Below are positions 1-6,706 of a DNA stretch of 33,404 bases, piece by piece. The notes beneath the pieces were generated by a model, which was not told the DNA's origin, did no database searches, and worked only from the letters and a program-made list of their open reading frames with translations. This stretch comes from Bryobacterales bacterium (GTDB lineage: Bacteria; Acidobacteriota; Terriglobia; Bryobacterales; Bryobacteraceae), in the NCBI GenBank assembly GCA_003142185.1, contig PLOR01000074.1:1-33404 (forward strand), written 5' to 3'. Position 1 is the stretch's first letter; the number at the start of each line of letters is the position of its first letter. The translations under genes and the position numbers were made by a program.

Positions 1-71
1 ACAACTTGACTTGTTAACGACATTCTGTGCTCGCCTACGGGGCGCCCACCGAGCTCTTGCCGGCGCGCAGG

Positions 72-974
72 CTAGCTGACTTCACGCGCTGAGAGCACAT
101 CCCGCGCAATCGTCCAACGAATACTGGGATAGCGATCATTGTCGAGCGGCTCTAGCTTTGCCCGGCCGTCGAACATGTTACGCATGTACTGCATGCCCTG
201 CCATACCGGGAAAAGTTCCTTCTCTCCGGGGGCGACCGCGCGCACGACCTTGATCAGCGTGCCGAGCATTCCCAGACCCCCGGCGCGGAACAGGCGGAAC
301 TTCTTTCCGGTCACCTCACTTGCGACCGCCGTCAATTCCCGGGCGCTGATTTGATCGCCGGCAATTCGTAGAAAGCGAGGGGTGGACGTAGCAAGTGCTG
401 CGCTCGCCGTGAATGCGGCCGTGTCGTCCATCGTCGTGAAGTCCATGCGCTGGTCCGCGTCGCCCCAATAGAGGACCCGCTTCAGCTTGAAGAGAATGAG
501 CGGCATCTGACCGGTCAGCATGTCGGCAAACGCACCGTTGAAGATCGTGGTCGCTGAAATCGGAGTCTTATCGAGGCGCTTGTGGAAGTCTCGGCGCAGA
601 TCGAGATTGCGATTCTCTCCGGGTGGAAACTTGGTGAAATCGATCGAGTAGTCGGACGGAATGAAACGTGGCACGCCAGCCTTGATCGCAGCGTCGAGCA
701 GAACCGTTTGCGCTTCCACGATCACGTCCTGCAATCCCTGCAGAGCGGACACCACACAGGACACACGCGAGCACGCCGGTGTCACTTGGGAAGGGCTGCT
801 CAGGTCGACACTGGCAATCGTTACGCCGAGCTCCTGCAATCGCTCAACCTTGTCTCGCGCAGTGCCGTGGCGAACAAACGCTTTTACGCTGGCGCCCCGT
901 TCGAGCAGAGCTCTCACGATGCGTCCGCCGAGATTACCGGTGGCCCCCGCCACGACGATGGTCGAGTCATTCAT
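72..974 (-). CDS. NmrA-like NAD(P)-binding oxidoreductase (atypical SDR)
   Basis: A 300-residue cytosolic Rossmann-fold protein. The N-terminus holds the dinucleotide-binding motif GATGNLGG (residues 10-17) after a short beta strand (STIVVA), and an Arg at the end of the second strand (FVRHG) suits an NADPH-type pocket. The segment VPRFIPSDYSIDFTKFPPG is typical of the NmrA/isoflavone-reductase branch. Family members are redox sensors or reductases of small aromatic or quinone substrates; the substrate cannot be read here. The start is the ATG opening MNDSTIVV, with GGGATC just upstream. It stands alone: the neighbour on the other side is a divergent recombinase, so no operon context helps. 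Length is normal and the frame intact. Confidence 0.85.
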   Translation of the reverse strand: MNDSTIVVAGATGNLGGRIVRALLERGASVKAFVRHGTARDKVERLQELGVTIASVDLSSPSQVTPACSRVSCVVSALQGLQDVIVEAQTVLLDAAIKAGVPRFIPSDYSIDFTKFPPGENRNLDLRRDFHKRLDKTPISATTIFNGAFADMLTGQMPLILFKLKRVLYWGDADQRMDFTTMDDTAAFTASAALATSTPRFLRIAGDQISARELTAVASEVTGKKFRLFRAGGLGMLGTLIKVVRAVAPGEKELFPVWQGMQYMRNMFDGRAKLEPLDNDRYPSIRWTIARDVLSAREVS

Positions 975-1181
975 GATCCCGATATTAAGAGAAAAGGACA
1001 GCGTCGGCGGCGGATGATCGAAGATAGCTTACCAGCTTAAACCGGCTGGTGCAAAATCCTGGGAGACGAAATTTGCCTGCGACTCCCGCCGCCGGCCGCC
1101 TCGTTCTTACGCTTGATGTCCTGGCCTACCGCGAGGTAAGGTTCACATGGCTGCCGATATTGCCCATTATGAGGACCTTAA

Positions 1182-2108
1182 ATGAATGATTTGATTGTAG
1201 TTCCGCAAACGAACCAGTGGCGGAAGCTCAAGGCGCTGGTGCTGGACAGCGTCTCCTCACCGATCACCAAGCGCGTATACAACCTCGGTCTCGACGAGTT
1301 CTTCGGCTGGCTGTCCGTGCAGGAACCGCGGCCCGGATTTACCAAGGCGACGGTGAGCTCCTGGCGAGTGGCGTTGGAGGCGCGCGGGCTCGGCGCCGTG
1401 TCGATCAACGTGCGGATCACCGCGGTGCGCAAGCTGGCGGTGGAAGCTGCCGACAACGGGTTGCTGGCGCCGGAGCTGGCCAACGGCATTACGCGTATGA
1501 AGGGCGTGGCATCCAAGGGCGTCCGCTTGGGGAACTGGCTTTCGCTCAGGCAGGCGCAGGCGCTCCTGAACGCGCCGGATATCGCCACCGTGAAGGGCAT
1601 GCGCGACCGCGCCATTATCGCGGTGCTCCTGGGCTGCGGCCTGCGCCGGTCTGAGGTGGCGGCACTTACGACGGAGCACATACAACAGAGGGACGGCCGC
1701 TGGTGCATCGTGGATCTTTTCGGGAAGCACGGGCGCGTGCGGACCGTGCCGATGCCTGTCTGGGTAAAGGTGGCGATTGACGCGTGGACCGCCCTGGTAA
1801 ACGTGAGCTCTGGATACGTGTTTCGGCCTGTGAATCGAGGGGACCAGACTGTGGGCGAGCGTCTGTCCGGGAAGGTTGTGTGGCAATTGCTCCGGCCATA
1901 CGCCAGCGCAGCCGGCGTGCCCGGTATCGCACCCCATGACTGTCGCCGGACCGCCGCGAAATTGTGCCGGGCGGCCGGCGGGGAGCTGGAGCAGATCCAG
2001 TTGCTCCTGGGCCACGCTTCGGTCCAGACCACCGAGAGATACCTCGGCACCAAGCAGGACCTCGTGAACGCGCCGAACGATGGGATCAAATTGAGGCTAG
2101 CGATGTAG
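1182..2108 (+). CDS. Tyrosine recombinase / integrase (XerC/D-like)
   Basis: A 308-residue site-specific recombinase. An N-terminal SAM-like core-binding domain (about residues 10-110) is followed by a catalytic domain with the expected residues: Arg in GCGLRRSEVAAL, Lys in FGKHGRVRTVP, His and Arg in HDCRRTAAKL, His in LLGHASVQTTERY, and the nucleophile Tyr in ERYLG. All are present, so the enzyme may be active. The ATG is preceded by GAGG seven bases upstream. Family members cut and rejoin DNA for integration, excision or dimer resolution. It is a lone gene with no phage or plasmid genes beside it and no tRNA nearby. It lies 0.5 kb from the duplicated segment and may belong to a remnant island, though nothing links it directly. 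Confidence 0.9.
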   Translation: MNDLIVVPQTNQWRKLKALVLDSVSSPITKRVYNLGLDEFFGWLSVQEPRPGFTKATVSSWRVALEARGLGAVSINVRITAVRKLAVEAADNGLLAPELANGITRMKGVASKGVRLGNWLSLRQAQALLNAPDIATVKGMRDRAIIAVLLGCGLRRSEVAALTTEHIQQRDGRWCIVDLFGKHGRVRTVPMPVWVKVAIDAWTALVNVSSGYVFRPVNRGDQTVGERLSGKVVWQLLRPYASAAGVPGIAPHDCRRTAAKLCRAAGGELEQIQLLLGHASVQTTERYLGTKQDLVNAPNDGIKLRLAM

Positions 2109-2153
2109 CCACATTCATCGGTGTTGCGCCATCGCATGCGAGTTTCCCTCGGG

Positions 2154-2435
2154 TCACGGCACGGACGGGGTGCTCCCCGGAGCCTTCGGCTCACTGCGGA
2201 TGACCACGATGGTGAACTTGGCGACCAAGGCAGAGATAGCGCCGATGGCGGCGAGGAGCGGAGAAACGACCGCGCCAACCGCAGCGATGGTCACGGGAAT
2301 CTCGACGAACGTGTTGCCATGCTCGTCCTTTACCACGATGCGCCGGACGTTTCCCTCGTGGATCAAGTCGCGGATCGTATCGACGAGGTCGCGGCCCAAG
2401 ACATGAACTTCTTCCACAAGGCTCTCGATGCTCAT
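2154..2435 (-). CDS. DUF4342 domain small membrane protein
   Basis: A 93-residue protein if translated from the ATG opening MSIESLVEEV. The frame stays open upstream to 2561, but the family homology begins near this Met, so I prefer the short form. Residues 1-40 (ELVDTIRDLIHEGNVRRIVVKDEHG type) match the amphipathic front of DUF4342. They are followed by EIPVTIAAVGAVVSPLLAAI and ISALVAKFTIVVIR, a hydrophobic hairpin. Function is unknown; related proteins are small, one or two per genome, and often annotated as membrane or ubiquitin-associated-like proteins. It converges with the integrase, 45 bases apart. Confidence 0.75.
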   Translation of the reverse strand: MSIESLVEEVHVLGRDLVDTIRDLIHEGNVRRIVVKDEHGNTFVEIPVTIAAVGAVVSPLLAAIGAISALVAKFTIVVIRSEPKAPGSTPSVP

Positions 2436-2769
2436 AGCAAAGAGTACGTGGGTGCCTGTCGGTAAGTTCCCGCGCGAAACAGTCCAAACGGACCCCTGGT
2501 GTGCAACTCGGAGTTCGCTGCGCGGGGCCATTTGGCGCCCGTCTCTCAGACTCTCCGACAAGGCTGCGCATTTGGTTAACTGGCACGCTGGCCTGCAACC
2601 ATGCGGTCGCCGAGGCGCCGGGGTGCCCGATGCCGTTCCTTACATGCTCCTGGGCATGCCGAGCCCGGACCGAATCGCTTCGGGCCGACCAACTGCCAAA
2701 TGCGCAGCTTCGTCAGCGCCGCTCACCCCAAGCGTTGAGAATCAAGGGCTACCAGCAAGGCCATTGTCT

Positions 2770-2955
2770 TTACCACCCGATGGCACAATTGTTCGGCGGG
2801 AGCAGGATCTCGGAATCTGGGGGCAATCTGATTTCCATGTCATACCCGGAATTACCGGACGAGATCAGGAGTTCTGAAATGGTTGCGACACTGGCCAGCC
2901 CGAGAAATGGCAACAATCCCCGGCGCGTGCGATTGATGACGGCGATATTTGGCAC
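2770..2955 (-). CDS. Small exported or membrane-anchored protein, copy 1 (shortened)
   Basis: A 61-residue copy of the 68-residue protein at 25596-25802. It begins at GTG (VPNIAVINRTRRG) with GGGAG upstream, then a basic stretch and a hydrophobic segment (LLPFLGLASVATISELLIS) that reads as a signal anchor or signal peptide. The C-terminal part is polar (YDMEIRLPPDSEILL). A CAA to TAA change relative to copy 2 ends it seven residues early, and Cys and Pro replace Ser and Ser near the end. No family was recognised. Its upstream partner gene is reduced to a 3' fragment here, so expression is doubtful. Confidence 0.4.
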   Translation of the reverse strand: MPNIAVINRTRRGLLPFLGLASVATISELLISSGNSGYDMEIRLPPDSEILLPPNNCAIGW

Positions 2956-2957
2956 GT

Positions 2958-3031
2958 TCAGTCTCCCGGCTTCACCGCCGGGCGTTGAGTCCTTATAATC
3001 TCGCCAACGAGAAACATGTCCGTGAGCAGCG
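2958..3031 (-). pseudogene. 3' fragment of the helical protein gene found whole at 25805-26221
   Basis: About the last 24 codons (ending in MFLVGEIIRTQRPAVKPGD) are identical to the end of the complete gene in copy 2. Homology stops at 3031, where unrelated sequence with short repeats begins. The gene has lost its start and most of its length. Confidence 0.8.
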
Positions 3032-3399
3032 GGACTCATTTGTGCACTGTAGCGACCTTTCTTGAGGTAGAGTCGCTACATTTTCCGCTACAGTTGAGTG
3101 GCCCGACTTGTTTTGGAAGGCTGTAGGCCATTTTTGTAACCATCGCGCTGCGACGCTGCAAATTCGCTCTACGAGTGGGTATGCGCAAAATGAGTTGTTA
3201 GGGTGCCGTTTTGGGACAGGCAATGACGGCCTTGCGGTTTGCGGTGACAGTTTGTACGGCATTCGCAGGGAGGAGGGGGCGAGCTTCGTGGCGGAGCGCC
3301 GGACGCTCTTGGAACCAAGAGCCTACGTTCGGGCGACCTCACATGCGCACGGAAGATGCTAATGGGACTGCCAAGGCCAGCAGGCGAGGTCTCGCAGGA
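3032..3399. other. Gene-free stretch beside the truncated duplicate
   Basis: No supportable gene in 368 bases. It begins at the break in the duplicated segment with GGGACTCATTTGTGCACTG, then holds the inverted and direct repeats at 3048-3092. The rest is lower in GC than the neighbouring genes up to about 3250 and shows only short frames. I read it as the residue of an inserted element plus intergenic DNA; this is inference. Confidence 0.45.
3048..3092. repeat. Short inverted and direct repeats, possible IS end
   Basis: GTAGCGAC (3049-3056) and GTCGCTAC (3072-3079) form a perfect 8-base inverted repeat around a 15-base loop. CGCTACA occurs at 3074-3080 and again at 3086-3092, a 12-base period, and TGTAGCG at 3048-3054 is its complement. 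Clusters of short repeats like this occur at the ends of some insertion sequences. It sits 17 bases past the break of the duplicated segment. No transposase remains. Confidence 0.45.
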
Positions 3400-3657
3400 T
3401 CAGCTCTGAAGTTCGACCGTTTCCCACTCTGAAGAAAACTGCGAACTTGAATCCTCGGCTTCGCTGGGAAGGGAAGCGACGGAGTCGCAAAACTCAGTTG
3501 CGAGAAACGCGATTATCGCGGCTCCGGCGAGCACCCACGACAGCGGGAATCCGGCATGCTCGAAGCGCGAGACCAGTTCGGTGTTGCCGGCCACGACCGT
3601 GGCAAAACACGCCAGCGTCAAAACGACGCCAATCCAATTAAACATCCGCGCAGACAC
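3400..3657 (-). CDS. Small two-helix membrane protein
   Basis: An 85-residue protein when started at GTG (VSARMFNWIG), which has GAGGAGG six bases upstream. The internal ATG (MFNWIG, 3645) would sit 18 bases from that site, and the TTG at 3672 would overlap it. Two membrane segments are visible: FNWIGVVLTLACFATVVAG, and PLSWVLAGAAIIAFLATEF, followed by a Ser/Glu-rich tail (SLPSEAEDSSSQFSSEWETVE). No family recognised. Its upstream region carries a copy of the KdpE-like box found in the signalling region, so it may be an outlying member of that regulon. Confidence 0.6.
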   Translation of the reverse strand: MSARMFNWIGVVLTLACFATVVAGNTELVSRFEHAGFPLSWVLAGAAIIAFLATEFCDSVASLPSEAEDSSSQFSSEWETVELQS

Positions 3658-3714
3658 GATAGGCCTCCTCAACGGTCATTCAAATCCGTCAATTCCAGTT
3701 TACACGAGTTTTTT

Positions 3715-3758
3715 ATGGACCGTGAAAGGTTTTTCATGGACCGTGAAAAAGTTATAAA
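3715..3758 (-). promoter_or_regulatory. KdpE-like box plus 21-base direct repeat upstream of the small membrane protein
   Basis: Read on the minus strand, 3758-3743 is TTTATAACTTTTTCAC, one or two bases from the boxes at 14344, 17298, 18063 and 21458. ATGGACCGTGAAA occurs at 3715-3727 and again at 3736-3748, a 21-base period (two helical turns). A -10 candidate TAAACT lies at 3702-3697. Unlike the other five boxes, no -10 hexamer sits 11 bases beyond it, so this is the weakest member of the set. Confidence 0.45.
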
Positions 3759-3969
3759 TGTGACGCTGGCCGCCGGACGACTGGGACCGTCAAGTGCCTG
3801 GTTTAGCAATGAGATCCGTGGGATGCGACGCGCAGAGTCGTTATCGAGGTGGGATTATGCCGCTCGGGGCGTTCGCGAGGGCCCCGGCCGGAAGCCTCAC
3901 GCAGGAACCCGCGTCAACTCCGTCCCTCGGAGCGGCTCTGGTCCAAGCCGGCAGCAACCGGCGATCGAC

Positions 3970-4746
3970 TCAGTTCTTCCAGTAAGGTCCGGAGGGCGGG
4001 ACTCTCTTGATCGTGATGCTTCCGCAACCCATGCGCAGAGAGACTCGCCGTGACGGAGTCTGGCTTGCGTAAGCGAAGTGATTGCCCGCCACGAATCGGT
4101 ATTGCCCCTTACCCATAGCGTCGGAAGAAACGCTGCCCAGCCTGGTTCGCGCGTCGACCGAGTATGAGATGGTGTCCGGCAGCATCACGATCATGTCGCC
4201 AGTGCGGCTGTTGACGTCGATGTCTCCGGTCACGTCGCTTACCCATATGTAGCCGGTGTCGTGGCGAACCACCAGCCGGGAATCACGCGGCACCAGGACC
4301 TTGTATTCAACCGTTACGCGGCACCTGTTGTTCGGCACTAATGACTTGGTGAGAACGATGCGGTCCAAAGGAAGGACGGATCGGAAGAACGGATTGCGAG
4401 CCGGCAGAATCGTCGAAATCGTTATTTCTTTATCCGATTTCCGTTCGGTGACCACGCGGACCTGGCCAAAGCGCCGCTCGGCTTCCTGCTTATTCTCGGA
4501 GCCGTAGAAACGATCAGTCGACTTGGTCACGGTGACCTCAACCTCTGGCTCGTCCCACCCTTCCACGGTCAGGTAGCCGTACGAATCGACCAGCCGAATG
4601 GTGCCGCCCGGCGAGAAGTTCACCCGCTCCGTGCTCGTGACTTCAAAAGACTGTTTGGGCCCTTTCGTCTCGGGTCCGTCCGCCGCGAGCAAAGGCAGTG
4701 CGGCTCCCAGAACACTCAGCGCGAAAACCATCGCCAGTTTTCTCAT
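3970..4746 (-). CDS. Exported DUF4097-type beta-strand repeat protein
   Basis: A 258-residue protein with a clear signal peptide (MRKLAMVFALSVLGAALPLLAA, cleavage near residue 22). The body has the pattern of DUF4097/adhesin-like beta-helix proteins: GGTIRLVDSYGYLTVEGWDEPEVEVTVTK near the front, then SRLVVRHDTGYIWVSDVTGDIDVNSRTGDMIVMLP, where short strands alternate with G-D turns. The family is exported and of unknown function. The start is fixed by AAGG overlapping the stop of the upstream aldolase gene; only five bases separate the two, so it is the last gene of the efflux operon. The final residues (RMGCGSITIKRV) fit a closing strand. No frame damage. Confidence 0.75.
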   Translation of the reverse strand: MRKLAMVFALSVLGAALPLLAADGPETKGPKQSFEVTSTERVNFSPGGTIRLVDSYGYLTVEGWDEPEVEVTVTKSTDRFYGSENKQEAERRFGQVRVVTERKSDKEITISTILPARNPFFRSVLPLDRIVLTKSLVPNNRCRVTVEYKVLVPRDSRLVVRHDTGYIWVSDVTGDIDVNSRTGDMIVMLPDTISYSVDARTRLGSVSSDAMGKGQYRFVAGNHFAYASQTPSRRVSLRMGCGSITIKRVPPSGPYWKN

Positions 4747-4751
4747 GTTGG

Positions 4752-5411
4752 TTACCTTGCGTTCTTTTTCGCGCGGGCGGCCTTCACCATTCCCAGGTAT
4801 CTGCGCGCGAGTTCCTGGATCTGTTCTTCCTTCATTACGGGGAGAGCCTCCGGGTTGATCAACTCGGCCCCGATGCCCAGAGCGGTGGCCCCGGCCAGGA
4901 TGAAATTGGCGGCGGTTCGCTGATTCACGCCGCCAGTGGCAATCATCGGCACTTGGGGAAACGGTAGCTTCAAAGATTGAATGTAAGAAGGACCGCCCAG
5001 GGGCCCGCAAGGGAAGATCTTGACGAAGTCGGCGCCGGTCCTCCATGCGGCAATCACATCCGTTGGGGTCATCGCGCCAGGGAAAACGACGAGATCGTGC
5101 TTTAACGCGAATTCCACAACCTCCGGGACCAGTCCCGTGCTCGTCAAGAACGTGGCGCCGGCGTCCAGGCAGCGCCAGGCCGTTTCGGCGTCCAGAACGG
5201 TTCCCGCCCCTACTGCCATTTCCGGGAGGGTCTTGGCCAGGTAGGAAATTACATCGAGTGCGCGAGGAACAGTCATAGTGATCTCCGCGATGGGAATGCC
5301 GGCACGGTTGACCATCTCCGCAGCGAAACGGGCGCGCTCGGGCGTAGATACGCGAATGCCGGGGATGATGCCGATTTCCTCAATGCGGGCGCGAACTTCT
5401 GCTTTTTTCAT
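4752..5411 (-). CDS. eda: 2-dehydro-3-deoxy-phosphogluconate / 4-hydroxy-2-oxoglutarate aldolase
   Basis: A 219-residue class I aldolase of the KDPG/KHG family, cytosolic, which splits KDPG to pyruvate and glyceraldehyde 3-phosphate in the Entner-Doudoroff pathway. The Schiff-base Lys is in DFVKIFPCGPLGG (about residue 131). The catalytic Glu is in AEITMTVPRA, the pyruvate-binding region is GAGTVLDAE, and the phosphate loop is ATGGVNQRTAANFILAGATALGIGAEL. Length is normal. The ATG overlaps the TGA of the outer-membrane-factor gene (TGATG), so translation is probably coupled; a GTG one codon earlier is the alternative start. A sugar-acid aldolase inside a metal-efflux operon is unexpected. It may be a family member with another 2-keto acid substrate. 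Confidence 0.9.
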   Translation of the reverse strand: MKKAEVRARIEEIGIIPGIRVSTPERARFAAEMVNRAGIPIAEITMTVPRALDVISYLAKTLPEMAVGAGTVLDAETAWRCLDAGATFLTSTGLVPEVVEFALKHDLVVFPGAMTPTDVIAAWRTGADFVKIFPCGPLGGPSYIQSLKLPFPQVPMIATGGVNQRTAANFILAGATALGIGAELINPEALPVMKEEQIQELARRYLGMVKAARAKKNAR

Positions 5412-6706
5412 CACTGCAAACTCCTGCTTCCCACCGCCTGGCGAAGTTGCTCGACCGAAGTCAGGTAAGCGGCCACCGACTGACGGTAGGCCAGTTCGAT
5501 GGCGTCATAGTTGCGCTGAGCGACGAGGAAATCGAGCAGCGCCGTGGCGCCACGCCGGTACGAGTATTCGCTGATATCGCGGCTTAGCTTCGCGTCGGCC
5601 CGGACGCCCGAGACGTAGATCTTCGCCACGCGGCCGTTCGATTCCATCCCAACATACGCGTCTCTTACGTCGGTCAGTACCTGTCCGCTAGCCGCCTTCT
5701 GCTGCTCCTCCGCTTGCCGGATGGCAACGCGTGTCTGCGCTATATTGCCCTGGTTTCGGTCAAAGATAGCGAGCGGAATGCTGAACGACCAGGTGAGGGC
5801 ACTGATCCCGTTGACGTGCGAGTAATTGCCCGAGATAGTAGGATCCTGTTTTCCATTCGCCTTGGCAAGCGCATATTGGCTGTTGGCGGCGGTGACGCCC
5901 AACACGGCCGCGCGCAGATCCGGGCGATTCTGAAGGGCTTTCACCTGCAATTCTTCGAGACTGACCGCCATCGGTTGGTATTCGAAATCGCCGGCGACAC
6001 CGTAATCGGCAGGCACCGATTCGTAACCTAGTTGTTGCCGGAGGTCCGACAGCGCTTGATCCCGCGCCAGCACCGCCTGTTCCGCATTAGTCTGAAATTG
6101 CACCAATTGGAGCTTGATCTGCAGGTAGTCGTTCTGGCTAATGGCGCCGATCTTGTATTGGCGTTCGCCTATGTCCACGGTAGTTTGAAAGCTCTTCACA
6201 TCCGCGTTCGCCAAGTCAAGCACCGATTTCGCAAGCTGAACGTTGTAGAAGAACTGGCCGACCTGAAACGCCACACCACGCTCGTTATCGAACACCTGCG
6301 AGCGGGTCACGGCCGTCGCGTCCTTGGCGGCCTGCAGGCGGCGTTGGCGCTTCTTGCCTCGTTCAATCAGGTAACTCACCCCAAGGTCGCCCTCGGTCGA
6401 GCCTTGGAGATACTCCGCCACCGACTCGCCGGGCAGTTTCGAGATCGGCAGGTATTCCCAGTCGGTGAAAATCGTCGGGTTCGGGCGCAGATAGGCCGTG
6501 ATTTCCGCGGCCTGGCTCTGTTGGATGGTGGTCCGCGCAGCCTGCAAGGTGTGGTTGTGCTTCAGCGCCAGATCGATGGCTTGCTCCAGCGTAATCTTGA
6601 CCGGAGCCTGCGCGAACGCCAAATTCAACCCCAAGCCGAGCACGACGGCCGCAACGACAACACTCCGATAGCCCTTCATAGGCAACATCTCGCGCTCAGT
6701 TTTCAT
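5411..6706 (-). CDS. TolC-like outer-membrane efflux protein (CzcC family)
   Basis: A 431-residue outer-membrane factor of a tripartite efflux pump. A signal peptide follows a short basic front (MKGYRSVVVAAVVLGLGLNLAFAQ). Two OEP repeats follow: the first starts at ITLEQAIDLALKHNHTLQAARTTI, the second at SLEELQVKALQNRPDLRAAVLGVTAANSQYALAKANGKQDPTISGNYSHV. Both have the long coiled helices typical of the TolC tunnel. The chosen ATG (MKTEREML) overlaps the stop of the pump gene in ATGA, indicating coupling; the in-frame ATG nine codons on (MKGYR, 6679) would give a neater signal peptide. Partners are the two genes upstream in the same operon. Confidence 0.88.
   Translation of the reverse strand: MKTEREMLPMKGYRSVVVAAVVLGLGLNLAFAQAPVKITLEQAIDLALKHNHTLQAARTTIQQSQAAEITAYLRPNPTIFTDWEYLPISKLPGESVAEYLQGSTEGDLGVSYLIERGKKRQRRLQAAKDATAVTRSQVFDNERGVAFQVGQFFYNVQLAKSVLDLANADVKSFQTTVDIGERQYKIGAISQNDYLQIKLQLVQFQTNAEQAVLARDQALSDLRQQLGYESVPADYGVAGDFEYQPMAVSLEELQVKALQNRPDLRAAVLGVTAANSQYALAKANGKQDPTISGNYSHVNGISALTWSFSIPLAIFDRNQGNIAQTRVAIRQAEEQQKAASGQVLTDVRDAYVGMESNGRVAKIYVSGVRADAKLSRDISEYSYRRGATALLDFLVAQRNYDAIELAYRQSVAAYLTSVEQLRQAVGSRSLQ

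Larger units (their letters stand above)
2602..3031. repeat. Duplicated segment, copy 1 (pairs with 25153-25878)
   Basis: Two blocks are shared with the second mobile region. Bases 2602-2671 equal 25153-25222 with no difference seen by eye (70 bases). Bases 2672-3031 equal 25519-25878 with about seven mismatches in 360 and no indel. The 296 bases that separate the blocks in copy 2 (25223-25518) are absent here. The right end falls inside a gene that is complete in copy 2, so copy 1 is the truncated and probably derived copy. Confidence 0.93.

Noticed and set aside
1142-1170. TTCACA, 17 bases, CATTAT before the integrase as a sigma-70 promoter
   Set aside because: The hexamers fit, but a start at the right distance would fall about five bases before the ATG and leave the GAGG ribosome site outside the transcript.
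1-1181. An attachment site or tRNA beside the integrase
   Set aside because: No tRNA-like sequence and no direct repeat of attachment-core type could be found on either side of the gene.
1178-2278. A 366-codon open frame on the minus strand opposite the integrase
   Set aside because: Arg/Ser/Pro-rich, with no domain and no ribosome site. The opposite strand encodes all catalytic motifs of a tyrosine recombinase, so this is its antisense shadow.
2501-2998. A plus-strand frame through copy 1 and its counterpart at 25498-25845 as a conserved protein
   Set aside because: The two frames agree only because the DNA is duplicated. Most differences change the plus-strand residue, and the minus strand has a good ribosome site, a coupled start and a membrane segment.
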